Source: Bradyrhizobium sp. NAS96.2 (GTDB lineage: Bacteria; Pseudomonadota; Alphaproteobacteria; Rhizobiales; Xanthobacteraceae). From it: a stretch of 64,000 nucleotides of DNA. Shown piece by piece: positions 30,228-38,357 of this stretch; the first letter of the stretch is position 1; each line of letters opens with the position of its first letter. The stretch is taken from the NCBI RefSeq assembly GCF_001908235.1, contig NZ_LGHK01000001.1, positions 1 through 64,000 on the forward strand, in the 5' to 3' direction. A program made the translations under genes and the position numbers. The notes under the pieces are model-generated. The model saw only the letters and a list, made by a program, of their open reading frames with translations, was not told the origin of the DNA and did no database searches.

Positions 30228-30785
30228 ATGAAGCTGAGACTAGCCCAGTTGATTCTGATCGTTGCAGCTCTGATGCTGCTTACGCTCGGAAGCGCTGGAG
30301 CGGTGAACATCCATGTGGCGGTCAGAGCGCACCTTGCGCTATTCGCCCAGGGAATTGCAGCGCCGTTTAAACCGAAGACCCGACACGAGGCCCTGGTGAG
30401 CTATGGTACGAGCCGATTGCTCTACAGCCAGACTACCCAAGCCGATTCATTTCAGGCGTCTCTGCCTGCCGACGGCTCCCGGCCGAGCGGAGCGATCGGC
30501 CATGGAACTGCAGTTCCATCAAGCGACTTCACCTGTCCGATCGGCGGCCACGCGCCGCGCAGTTCGGCTGCGGCGTTGATGAATGACACGGACGCGATCA
30601 AAATGCCGCGCATCATAAAACCGATGGTCTGCAATCCTGCCCCCGCTTCTTATGGCATAGAAGCGGGGCAGACGTCGCGCTCAAGCGAGACAGGCTGGCT
30701 TGCCGGCAGCATCGTGATGTTAGGGCTTGCGGTAGCCTTGATCGAAACCTTGATCGAGCGATACGGCCTGGGCACGAGCACGTGA
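30228..30785 (+). pseudogene. modA: Decayed molybdate-binding protein (modA-like) with an unrelated tail
   Basis: From ATG 30228 a signal peptide (LILIVAALMLLTLGSAGA) leads into VNIHVAVRAHLALFAQGIAA, FKPKTRHEALVSYGTSRLLYSQ, a SLPADGSRPSGAIGHGTAVP block and SDFTCPIGG. These follow the start of ModA-type periplasmic oxyanion binders (VNIAVAANFTDPAKEIAAAF, FLAADDARPKKAIDDGLAVP). A later PASYGIEAG echoes the ANPAAAPYGAAA block. The last 30 residues are a membrane-like helix (WLAGSIVMLGLAVALIETLI), possibly the end of ModB after a deletion. At 185 residues against about 250, with key stretches lost, it is unlikely to bind molybdate. Its stop overlaps the modC start as GTGA. Confidence 0.55.
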
Positions 30786-31948
30786 GGACAGCAAAACCGG
30801 GCCGTCTCGAAGTCGCCTTCAGCGGCTCTCTCGCGAACATTCCGCTGGATGCCCAATTCAGCGTACCGGCAAGCGGTATGACGGCTATTTTCGGCCCGCC
30901 GGGCTGCGGCAAGACTACGGTGGCGCGTTGCATCGCAGGCTTCCAGCATCTGCCGACTGGTTTCTGCAAGATCGATGGCGAAGTGTGGCAGGATGAGACC
31001 ACGTTCCGGGCGGCGCATCTGCGTCCCGTCAGCTATGTGTTTCGGCATCCGACCATTTTTCCTCATTTGTCTGTCAGATCCCATCTGTTTTATGCGACGC
31101 CTAAATCGGGACCAACGCTGATCGGTTTTGAGGAGGTGGTCGAATTGCTCGGCTTGGCATCGCTCCTCGACCGTTCTCCCTCGCATCTCTCCGCCGGCGA
31201 GCGGCAGCGCGTTGCCATGGGCCGCGCGCTACTGTCTCAGCCCCGATTACTTGTGATGGATGAGCCACTGGCCTTGCTCGATCGCTCCGCCAAGCGCGAG
31301 ATTCTACCGTTCCTCGAACGCATGCATGACACGCTCACGCTGCCGATGATCTATGTCAGCCGCGACCTGGCCGAAGTCGAACACTTTGCCGATCATCTTG
31401 TCATGATGAAACACGGCAGGGTGACTGCGGCAGGGCCATTGCATGTCTTGCAAAGCGATCCAGCGCTGTGCCTTGCGGCACGTAGCGAAGCCGCCATGAG
31501 CCTCGATGCCGTGGTCGGCGGCTATGACGGGCGTTATGGGCTCATCATACTCCGCCTCAAAGGTGCGCGCCTGTTGGTGCCGGGACCACCGCTCAAACCC
31601 GGCGCACGCCAAAGGCTGCGCATCGCAGCCTGCGACGTCGGCATCGCTCGCGAGGCACCGCGCGCAAGCTCCATCCTCAACGTCTTTCCAGCGCGCATTA
31701 AAGCCTCTTTGCCATTCAGCGCGGCGGAGGTCACATTGGTGCTTGCCCTCGAGACTTCAGACATAGGCGCACAGATCCTGGCGCGCATCACGCGCCGCGC
31801 CTTTCATGCACTAGGTCTCAGCGAGGGAGTGGACATATTCGCCGAGATCGCACGCATCTCTCTGGTCTCAGCCTCTGAACGGCCGCTGCACGCCGTTTCG
31901 ACCTTGAGCTTATCGACAGATGTTGCACGGGCACGCACCATGAGGTGA
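30782..31948 (+). CDS. modC: Molybdate-type ABC transporter ATP-binding protein (ModC-like)
   Basis: The 388-residue protein has Walker A GPPGCGKTT, a Q-loop region VSYVFRHPTIFPHLSV (Arg where Gln is usual), the ABC signature LSAGERQRVAMGRAL, Walker B RLLVMDEPLALLD and the switch-His region, where YVSRDLAEVEHF has Arg instead of the catalytic His. The C-terminal 150 residues fit the ModC molybdate-sensing (MOP/TOBE) region. It would power molybdenum import for nitrogenase, but no modB permease is present, the modA in front is broken, and the Q-loop Gln and switch His are both replaced. It is probably on the way to becoming a pseudogene. GTG 30782 overlaps the preceding stop. Confidence 0.75.
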   Translation: MRTAKPGRLEVAFSGSLANIPLDAQFSVPASGMTAIFGPPGCGKTTVARCIAGFQHLPTGFCKIDGEVWQDETTFRAAHLRPVSYVFRHPTIFPHLSVRSHLFYATPKSGPTLIGFEEVVELLGLASLLDRSPSHLSAGERQRVAMGRALLSQPRLLVMDEPLALLDRSAKREILPFLERMHDTLTLPMIYVSRDLAEVEHFADHLVMMKHGRVTAAGPLHVLQSDPALCLAARSEAAMSLDAVVGGYDGRYGLIILRLKGARLLVPGPPLKPGARQRLRIAACDVGIAREAPRASSILNVFPARIKASLPFSAAEVTLVLALETSDIGAQILARITRRAFHALGLSEGVDIFAEIARISLVSASERPLHAVSTLSLSTDVARARTMR

Positions 31949-32122
31949 CGCCATGACAATAGGACAAAGCCGGCGACTGCCGGCCCCGCCCAAGACAGCT
32001 GCCGCAGCGCCTCGGCCCGGCATGTCCTTTGACGGGAGATCAGGACTAGAAATTCAGCGAACGTACTGACGAGACGGCGGACACGATCACGCACCTTCAA
32101 GTGTCGTCAGCGCCCTGCCCAT

Positions 32123-32473
32123 TCACCCCGGAATGTAAACGCATCCCGGATCGTCGGGTGGGCAGTCACAATCGCCGATGGTCTGAGCTAAATTAGAGAG
32201 TTGCGGTCTCTCTTCCACGAAGCCCTTGATCGCCGTCAAGCTGTTGCGGCGCACTTTGACGAACTGTCCGGAACCGGCAAGATGCGCATTGAGCTCATCA
32301 CCCAGGCCGGCGTTGTGTATGGCAGTCATGATTTTTCCCAAGCCGTGCACTCCGAAGTCGACGTGGGTTCCTCCCGAACGGGCGGGCTTTGGCGGAGCGG
32401 CCGTCTTGCTAGCTTTCCCCGCCTTCTTGGCCCGCGATGGTTTGCGGGTCTTCGCCTTTTTGACTTTTGCCAT
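32123..32473 (-). CDS. Small protein with lysine-rich start (116 aa), unknown function
   Basis: The product begins with a histone-like basic segment (MAKVKKAKTRKPSRAKKAGK), then has a short domain with HVDFGVHGLGKIMTAIHNAG and HLAGSGQFVKVRRNSLTAIK, and ends CDCPPDDPGCVYIPG with three Cys. The start lies 12 bases after the stop of the lipoprotein gene, so the two are one operon. The basic tail suggests nucleic acid or membrane binding; the Cys cluster could bind metal. I do not recognise the family. Confidence 0.6.
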   Translation of the reverse strand: MAKVKKAKTRKPSRAKKAGKASKTAAPPKPARSGGTHVDFGVHGLGKIMTAIHNAGLGDELNAHLAGSGQFVKVRRNSLTAIKGFVEERPQLSNLAQTIGDCDCPPDDPGCVYIPG

Positions 32474-32485
32474 GTCAGGACTCCC

Positions 32486-33499
32486 TTATAGTGCTGGCTT
32501 GAAAATCTTCAGTGCTAGAAATTGCTGAACAGCCCGCGCGGCGCCTTGTTCGGCTCTTCCACCTGAGGCGGTGATGAGCGAACCTTCATAAATCGGACCC
32601 CGAGCGGCATCGAGGACCTTTGCCTCGCCCTTGTCCAGATACAAGCCCACCGTCAGCTGGTGCGTATCCTTGCGCGACACGGTGACGGGAAAGCTCACGT
32701 CAGTGACTTGTAGCTGCGGCCCTGAGGGCGCGAAGACGATCTTGGGCGATGCCCCGCCGCCGATGGCCGTGGTGAACTGAAGCTGCTGGACCATGCTCGG
32801 CGGCCCTTTTTTCACCGTCGCAACGTCCTTGTTGAGCTCATCGAGATTCTCAAACAGGCTCATCAGGGTAAATTCCTTGATCAACTTGGCGAGCCCTACC
32901 TTTCCCGCGATCGGGTAGATGTAGTCCTCGGTTCTCACCAGATGGTTCGCGCAATAGCTCCCACTCGTCTTTTGAACGAGGTTTCCAAAGTTGTCCGTGA
33001 TCGTAAACGACCATTCGTTCTGTCTCTGCCTGTCGAAGCTGCCGGTGAGGCCGAGGGTCACCAGTGAAGTTATGGGCGTCGGCCGAATGAGGTTCGCCGC
33101 CGGATCTATGTTGTTGGTCTCCAGGCCCGTCAGATCGTAATAGTAGGCAATGCCCGTGCTGTAGAGTAGCTTTGTCACCGTATGGGCGAAACCAGTCACC
33201 TGAGAGGGATCGAAGGCTCTGATCGCCTCGGGATTCTCGTTGTAGGCCCGCTCCAGCTCGTTGCCGATGGCAAAGGAGTAATCGTCGAGTTTCTTCTTGT
33301 TCACGTTGTTGTCGGCGCTCGTGAGATAGCCGAGCAGCGCGTCAATGACAGCCTGCCGTGCTTCACAGCGAATCTGCCTCGCAATATTGGAGGCTGAAAC
33401 ATGCGCGACGTCATCCGTGACCGGCGCAATGGCGCATCCGCTCAGTAGAAACAATGCACTAAACAAAAATGGGCGACTGCCCTTCGCCCGGAATCTCAT
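32486..33499 (-). CDS. Predicted lipoprotein of unknown function
   Basis: ATG 33499 gives 337 residues (a start seven codons earlier is also open). The N-terminus MRFRAKGSRPFLFSALFLLS-GC is a lipoprotein signal with lipobox LLSGC, so the mature protein begins at Cys and is membrane-anchored. The body has no transmembrane segments and contains YNENPEAIRAFDPSQVTGFAH, YYYDLTGLETNNIDPAANL and TLGLTGSFDRQRQNEWSFTI. No enzyme motif is visible. The pattern resembles lipoproteins of bacterial surface systems but I cannot assign one. It is cotranscribed with the 116-residue gene. It appears intact. Confidence 0.7.
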   Translation of the reverse strand: MRFRAKGSRPFLFSALFLLSGCAIAPVTDDVAHVSASNIARQIRCEARQAVIDALLGYLTSADNNVNKKKLDDYSFAIGNELERAYNENPEAIRAFDPSQVTGFAHTVTKLLYSTGIAYYYDLTGLETNNIDPAANLIRPTPITSLVTLGLTGSFDRQRQNEWSFTITDNFGNLVQKTSGSYCANHLVRTEDYIYPIAGKVGLAKLIKEFTLMSLFENLDELNKDVATVKKGPPSMVQQLQFTTAIGGGASPKIVFAPSGPQLQVTDVSFPVTVSRKDTHQLTVGLYLDKGEAKVLDAARGPIYEGSLITASGGRAEQGAARAVQQFLALKIFKPAL

Positions 33500-33631
33500 C
33501 GCGCCCCCGCAATAAATCATTGAAAAACATCCGAGAATTTGAAGCCAAAAATTAGCTTAGAAATGAAGATAGAGAAATTCGCTCTCGCAGGTTATCGATC
33601 GAGCCTTCAAAAACGCAGGCGCGCGCGGTTG

Positions 33632-33829
33632 CTACCGAGCGGGCCACGCTAGCGGATTAAGTTCGGTGCTCCGAAAAGCCGTGAGCCTTCTCCTCCGAAC
33701 GGTAAGCAAAAAGCCCGATGCGGCAGACCGATCCGACCTGTTCTTTGCGACAAGCCGAGGTCTCATCGTAGAATAGAGCTCCCCCTTCGGATCAAGGACA
33801 ACGGCCCGGCTGGCTTGGCTCGCCCCGAG
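33632..33829 (-). pseudogene. Fragment of a TraG/VirD4-type coupling protein
   Basis: Minus-strand residues ASRAVVLDPKGELYSTMRPR, then TAFRSTELNPLAW, match the Walker B-adjacent region of conjugative coupling proteins (VVLDPKGELF...FNPLA). Only about 65 residues are readable, ending at a stop at 33632; the Walker A part is not seen. It is a short relic of conjugation genes, as expected in an integrative symbiosis island. Confidence 0.45.
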
Positions 33830-34149
33830 GCGGCGCCAGCGTTGGGTCCCCGCCGTCTCTACTCGCCGACAGACTTCAGAATGCACGGCTCCTTTTGAGA
33901 AATGTAACAAGATTGCTCAATTGCGTCCACGATGCTCCAGCCGACGCGCTCCCTTGCTGTGGTGCCGGGCAGATCAACTCGCCTCGCGTTCTCCTCGGGA
34001 CGAGGTGCGGGCTATCCAGTCCATGTCTTGTCGCTCCACCGTCAAAAAAGGCGAAGAGACTCGCCTACCGCAAATTGCCAGCGCGTTGGGCCTGTCGCCG
34101 CGCGTTGCAGTCCGTCGGTAGGCGTGGAAGTTGGACGGCGGACCTTGGA
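33830..34149. other. Short stretch without a recognised gene
   Basis: Open frames here lack motifs. The region separates the TraG-type fragment from a small minus-strand gene and shows no promoter or repeat that I can support. Confidence 0.35.
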
Positions 34150-34320
34150 TCAGTCGAGATTCTTGCAGTCTTTGCAGCGCGGCCTTCCAGCATCACCAGG
34201 CTTGCGGTGAGCTTGCTTGATCGTCTTTCCGGCGGGGCAATTGTCGCGGTCGTGATAGACGTTACGGTGGGACGGCGGATATTCGAGCGAGTCAGTGTGG
34301 TAGGGAACTACTTTGGACAT
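34150..34320 (-). CDS. Small conserved-looking protein with CxxC (56 aa)
   Basis: ATG 34320 follows GAGGATTTAC and the frame closes with TGA at 34150. The product reads MSKVVPYHTDSLEYPPSHRN, then VYHDRDNCPAGKTIKQAHRK, and ends RPRCKDCKNLD. A Cys in DNCP plus the C-terminal C-x2-C could bind zinc. Similar tiny proteins with HRNVYHD and a terminal CxxC occur in Bradyrhizobium genomes in my recollection. Function is unknown. It is compact, has a good ribosome site and no internal anomalies. Confidence 0.6.
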   Translation of the reverse strand: MSKVVPYHTDSLEYPPSHRNVYHDRDNCPAGKTIKQAHRKPGDAGRPRCKDCKNLD

Positions 34321-34539
34321 GTAAATCCTCTAATGCACCGATTGAGTAATGGTTGATAACAATCGAACGTTGACGGTGCAATCAGACACACGGTCCGGAA
34401 CGTACGATCGTCAGCCGGCTGCTGGACGTCTCGCTCCAAGCCGCAACCTATCCGTCGAGACGCGGCTCGCTTAACCACACATTCAACAGCTAGCTACCTT
34501 GAACGATCCGCAGTACAAACGGGATTATTTGGTGATCCC

Positions 34540-34728
34540 ATGCTGGACGATGAATTTAACAGGCAGCGGGCTCGTCTGGTTCGCGACCTTGCCGATCGGG
34601 CCGACCCGTTTATCAAGCGGCGGCTCCTGGATCTTGCGTCCCGGTACGAGCAGCCCCGGCAGACCAAGCCGCTGGTGCTCCCCTCGATAAACGTTGAGAA
34701 GCATCTCGACCACGGGGACGATGACTAG
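34540..34728 (+). CDS. Small helical protein (62 aa), unknown function
   Basis: The frame from ATG 34540 reads MLDDEFNRQRARLVRDLADR, then ADPFIKRRLLDLASRYEQ, then a proline-containing tail ending HLDHGDDD. The first 40 residues match a short motif (FYRQRAERVRDLAEKADPFIKKRLLDLA) common in small rhizobial proteins. Function is unknown. There is no strong ribosome site close to the ATG. It stands divergent from the small minus-strand gene to its left and convergent with the pair to its right. Confidence 0.55.
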   Translation: MLDDEFNRQRARLVRDLADRADPFIKRRLLDLASRYEQPRQTKPLVLPSINVEKHLDHGDDD

Positions 34729-34758
34729 GAGCGTCCGCTAAATAATCCGGTCCCGCTC

Positions 34759-34899
34759 CTACTCCTTTTTAGCATTCTTCTCTGGCTCGGCTTCGGCCTC
34801 GACGTGTTCAAGCACGGCTTTTCGCTTGTCTTCGCTCTCGATCTTCGAGAATGCGCGCAATAGCCTGAGTGCCTGCAAATTTGCCTTCGTCACCTTCAT
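34759..34899 (-). CDS. Very small charged protein (46 aa)
   Basis: ATG 34899 overlaps the stop of the upstream small gene as ATGA, and TAG ends the frame at 34759. The product reads MKVTKANLQALRLLRAFSK, then IESEDKRKAVLEHVEAEAEP, and ends KKE. It is a single amphipathic helix with an acidic tail. Coupling to the neighbour supports translation. It resembles small helical proteins often found beside regulators, but I cannot name it. Confidence 0.5.
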   Translation of the reverse strand: MKVTKANLQALRLLRAFSKIESEDKRKAVLEHVEAEAEPEKNAKKE

Positions 34900-35057
34900 C
34901 CTGTTCTTCCACCCCTCTTATATCCGAACGCGCGGAGGACGTCCTTCGCGTTCGGCTTGACTTGACGCTCTTCGCATTTCACGGCTTCGCCTCTGACGAC
35001 GATCGGCACGGATGTCAGGTGCGGGACGTCCAGTTGGCCTCTTTCGATCGGTACCAT
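34896..35057 (-). CDS. Very small protein (53 aa), coupled to the next gene
   Basis: From ATG 35057 the product reads MVPIERGQLDVPHLTSVPIV, then VRGEAVKCEERQVKPNAKDV, and ends RAFGYKRGGRTG. AGGA lies eight bases before the ATG. Its TGA overlaps the next ATG by four bases, a hallmark of translational coupling. A start 9 codons earlier is open. No family is recognised. Confidence 0.4.
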   Translation of the reverse strand: MVPIERGQLDVPHLTSVPIVVRGEAVKCEERQVKPNAKDVLRAFGYKRGGRTG

Positions 35058-35367
35058 TGTGACAATCCTGCGCCGCTCGGCCAAATGACAAGCTTAGCCC
35101 GGGACTGGACGTTAATGGGTCGGAGCATCAGATCGTTGCGTCGTCGGCCAGTTGACTGCCGGTCGAATGGGCGATACCGCCGTTCGTAGCATCGGCGAAT
35201 GTTTTACCTGACCGACGCGCTTCCCACGTTAAGGGATTCGAGTTGCGGGAACGCGCAGACGAGAACTTTGCCGGGAAGGAATGCCGATGCTTGCGTGTCG
35301 ACCGGCGCATCTCTTTGTTCGATTTGGATCCGATCAGCCTCTGGATCATGCCGAAACGGGGCACCGC
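35058..35367. other. Short stretch without a recognised gene
   Basis: A minus-strand frame of 78 codons (35128-35364) lies just downstream of the septation gene but has no recognisable motif or ribosome site. I do not call it. Confidence 0.35.
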
Positions 35368-36066
35368 TCAATTGCGACGTTCGCCGGGTCGGTCAATCGG
35401 TTCTTGTTCGACCGGCCCCTCGACATCTCCCCTGAATTCCGACTCGGGCAGTCGCTGATGGACTTCGATAAGAGATGATTGAGCGGACGGCGGCGCAGCC
35501 CCGGCATAGTAGCGCGTGGTCAGCGGCATCAGAACGGAACCGAAGAGCAGACTCAACATCGTCACGCCCAACGTCCTGAAAATCACCCAGGCATCCGTGG
35601 TTTGGGTTCGCCAGATGACCTCGTTCAAGACAGCCATGCCTGCGAAGAACATTGCCCAACGAAAGGTGAGGATACGCCAGCCCTGCGTTGTCAGATTGAA
35701 GATGCGATCCAATGTCACCACGATGAAGGAGCGGCCAAATAAAAGCCCGCCACCGAGAAGCGTCGAAAGCAGTCCGCTGACGATGGTTGCCTCTACCTTG
35801 ATGAACGTATCGTCATGCAACGCCAGTGTCAGCATACCGAACGTCAACACGCTGACGCTGGTGATCAGCGATGTGATCGGCATGTGGCCCTTGACCACGA
35901 GGGATGCGATCGCGGCCAGGACGGTCACGACCATGAATGCGGCGGTAGCCGTAAAAAGCCGGAATTTCGCGTTCACAATATGGAGGACAATCAGCGGACC
36001 GAGCTCGGTGGCGAAGTCGAGCATCGTATGCGGTTGGTCTTGTCTATCACCTGCGCTGGCTGCCAT
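35368..36066 (-). CDS. YciB/IspZ-type inner-membrane septation protein
   Basis: The 232-residue protein has five or six membrane segments and the family hallmarks: [20 protein letters not shown] at the start, then [28 protein letters not shown], and [22 protein letters not shown]. Intracellular septation protein A (YciB) sits in the inner membrane and influences envelope synthesis and division. The C-terminal 45 residues (from [11 protein letters not shown]) are an extra hydrophilic tail. It stands alone in accessory DNA with a MerR-type dyad promoter about 45-70 bases upstream. It may be an extra copy expressed in the host, where bacteroids change shape and stop dividing; that is inference. 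Confidence 0.85.
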   Translation of the reverse strand: MAASAGDRQDQPHTMLDFATELGPLIVLHIVNAKFRLFTATAAFMVVTVLAAIASLVVKGHMPITSLITSVSVLTFGMLTLALHDDTFIKVEATIVSGLLSTLLGGGLLFGRSFIVVTLDRIFNLTTQGWRILTFRWAMFFAGMAVLNEVIWRTQTTDAWVIFRTLGVTMLSLLFGSVLMPLTTRYYAGAAPPSAQSSLIEVHQRLPESEFRGDVEGPVEQEPIDRPGERRN

Positions 36067-36107
36067 CCTCTGACCCTTTTATTCAGTTGGAGAACGCTAA
36101 GGCTGAG

Positions 36108-36138
36108 GATGTACAACCTGACGCTGCGTGAGGTTCAA
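36108..36138 (-). promoter_or_regulatory. MerR-type dyad promoter of the septation protein gene (copy 3)
   Basis: On the minus strand: TTGAAC (36138-36133), a 19-base spacer containing the dyad AACCTCACG/CGTCAGGTT, then TACATC (36113-36108), about 40 bases before the start codon. MerR-family activators typically use over-long 19-base spacers with a central dyad. This is the only one of the four copies seen with an intact gene in the right place. Confidence 0.45.
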
Positions 36139-36798
36139 GCCCCTTCGAAGCCGATTCTCTTATGCCATGCTTGCGGTAGCCGCAGCCTTGGTTCAGCGCG
36201 GTGTTTGCTTCGTTCAAGGCAGCATCACCAAGTCGCCCGATGATACAGAGGTCTATTCGGCGCGTTCGGCGTCAAATGTCAGACCCCGGCGGAAGAACTG
36301 GATTCCGCCCAATCAACGTGAAGAATCCTATCAATCCTGGCGCAACACTATGTCTCCACTGCCGTCCGGATCCTGGCTGCTGTCGACGTCTCGATAGATA
36401 CTTTGTATCGAAACGGAGCCTTGCGGGAGAAAGGCTTCTAGGCGTTCGGCCAACTAGTCCGTTTTGGGATTGCGCCTGCCAGAACCTCTGCACACGGTGA
36501 TTGTGACCGATTGAGCGCCAGATCAAAGTAGATCCGGCAGTTAGCTGGGATCAAAATCATCGATGCTACGGGAACCTCGGCGGCCTTCCGATGAAGCTCG
36601 CGTTCAAGCGTCAGCACCATCTGGTGAACCGATGGTAAGATAACATGGACTTACTCCTGCATGTCGGTTTCGGCCGAAGCGCGGCTGAGCACCGCAGATC
36701 TGGGCGAAACCAATGCGGCCCCGCATGGCCGGTCAATTTGACGAACGCAAATGGGTCAGGGCATGCAGCCATGTACCTTTCTTGTACATCAGCTTGTT
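36139..36798. other. Gap between the septation gene and nopP
   Basis: No intact gene is recognised. A minus-strand frame at 36438-36620 (starting MVLTLERELHRKAAEVPV) is open but short and unplaced. The right end belongs to the nopP promoter region. Confidence 0.35.
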
Positions 36799-36828
36799 GT
36801 CAGCTCGCTCGCCTAAATTGCTGACTGG
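36799..36828 (+). promoter_or_regulatory. Imperfect tts box-like element before nopP
   Basis: GTCAGCTCGCTCGCC followed by TAAATTGCTGAC lies 87-58 bases before the nopP start. It shares the GTCAGCT start and a TCG with the tts consensus bound by TtsI, but needs one inserted base and lacks the AAAGCT core. TtsI control of nopP is well known in rhizobia, which makes a site here expected. Confidence 0.3.
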
Positions 36829-36885
36829 TCTTGAGTAGACCGACACCAACTAGCATCCAATGTTGTCGATAGGAGAACTACTCGC

Positions 36886-37740
36886 ATGTATGGCAGAATC
36901 ACTGGACCATTCAGCCCGTCTACAAGCGCGGGACAAGCCGACGAGTCTGGGCAGGTCGCAGATCACCATATGTTTACGGAACGGCTTGCAGACGCCGCGG
37001 CTGGCTCATCGTCGGCGAGACGGCCGTATTCCCTAACCGACGAGCCTCCGATCTACGAGATGGACAGCGATTCATTCAGGCGAGAACTGCGCAACTTTTA
37101 TGGCGACGATGTCAAGCACATAGCCGATCATCCGCAAGAATACTCGGACTTCGTGTCCTCAAAGGCCGAGAGCACCGTAATGGTCGCTAGAGCCGGCTCG
37201 ACCGAGGATCACAAGACGGGTTCGCAATACTTTAGCTACCAGCTGGGCGATAAGAGTGTCGGACTCCTAAGGACGGATCCAGGATTTCGCATCAAAGGGG
37301 AAACGTGGCAGAAGGAACACTTTCCGGATCGCAAGAACATCTCATCTGTCGTAGCTCTCCGAGTCACTCATCCGCTCGTTCTGAACGCGGGCGATGTTCT
37401 GCTCGAACATCAGCTGCGGCAGGACGGCAGGCGGCCATTGATCATGTCGCGTCCTGCCTCCGATGAAGCCAAACCACGTCTGGAGCAGATGGGCTTTGTT
37501 GACGTCGGTGAAAACCAGTTCGTGCTTGACCCTAGACGTCACCCCGATAAGTGGACGAAGAACGACCAGGATGAATGGCAGCGCGCAGACAAGCCTCGAC
37601 AGTATCTTCAAGCGGAGAGCGAGGGTCCTGTCGAAGGAAGCCAGCACGATAATTCGAACGACGAATACCAGACAGACTCGTCTGGAGACGATCCTTCCTG
37701 GTATTTCGATCGCCTCAATATGGGCCCACCGACCAGCTAG
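36886..37740 (+). CDS. nopP: Type III-secreted effector NopP
   Basis: The 284-residue protein begins MYGRITGPFSPSTSAGQADE, a Ser/Gly-rich, uncharged start typical of type III export signals, and has no Sec signal. Its body (IYEMDSDSFRRELRNFYGDD, then VKHIADHPQEYSDFV, and a Glu/Asp-rich tail) matches rhizobial NopP, an effector injected into legume cells, phosphorylated by plant kinases and able to decide nodulation of some soybean genotypes. ATG 36886 follows TAGGAGAAC. A weak tts-like element lies upstream. A decayed repeat unit begins directly at its stop codon. The length is normal for NopP. Confidence 0.85.
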   Translation: MYGRITGPFSPSTSAGQADESGQVADHHMFTERLADAAAGSSSARRPYSLTDEPPIYEMDSDSFRRELRNFYGDDVKHIADHPQEYSDFVSSKAESTVMVARAGSTEDHKTGSQYFSYQLGDKSVGLLRTDPGFRIKGETWQKEHFPDRKNISSVVALRVTHPLVLNAGDVLLEHQLRQDGRRPLIMSRPASDEAKPRLEQMGFVDVGENQFVLDPRRHPDKWTKNDQDEWQRADKPRQYLQAESEGPVEGSQHDNSNDEYQTDSSGDDPSWYFDRLNMGPPTS

Positions 37741-37960
37741 TATCTCGTCATAGAGAGGTTTGGGCTGGTTGAAATTGACCTGGCTTGGCATCGGCCCTTG
37801 CCGGTCGTGCCATTTGACGTGAGCGCATTCGACATTGCGCCGCTTCTCCAGACCGGCCGCCTCGGCGACGAGGCGGCCGAAACTGTCGAAGCGCCGATCG
37901 AGGCATTGGCAGGCGACGAGAGCCCGATCAACTCATCGGCGAACTGCGCGAGCCGGTCCA
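37738..37960 (+). repeat. Decayed copy of a repeat also found upstream of the glucanase gene
   Basis: Bases from 37757 (GAGGTTTGGGCTGGTTGAAA) and around 37886 (GAAACTGTCGAAGCGCCGAT, then CGAGGCATTGGCAGGCGACG) match the reverse complement of 43500-43300 over some 200 bases with many substitutions. In the other copy these bases encode RFWVVEIDLIWLKG and ETVDASIEALAGENADL. Here the frame is broken (VEIDLAWH, then ETVEAPIEALAGDESPI). Both copies touch a type III effector gene. Confidence 0.6.
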
Positions 37961-38357
37961 GGCCGAGCAGGGATAGATCGAGCGCTGCGATTGCGCATGC
38001 TAGTCGAATGTCGTGACTTGCTGACGCCAATTGTAGACCGAACGTTGCGCAATCAGAGAGTCAGAGAGACGACCTCTGCGCGCCAATCTTTAAAGGCCCG
38101 CTCCGGCACTGTTCCGACTGCCGTTTCGATTCCCGCCGTAATTTGCAGCGGATTGACATGCCCTGAATTTTCATTCGGCGGCAAGCAGCATCAGAGCGAC
38201 AACGATTCGAAGCGATCGCACATTCCATAACCACTTGGCTCGCAAAGCGACCGAAGTGGTTAAGGCGGCGCTGCCTGGCGCATAGGAGCAATATCCGGCG
38301 TTACGACAGCTCGGCTCACACCGCACAGATCACAGGCACCGGTTATCGCAAATCGGT
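37961..38357. other. Gap between the repeat and nrdB
   Basis: No gene is recognised. It should contain the end of the nrdAB transcript. I could not support a specific terminator. Confidence 0.35.
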
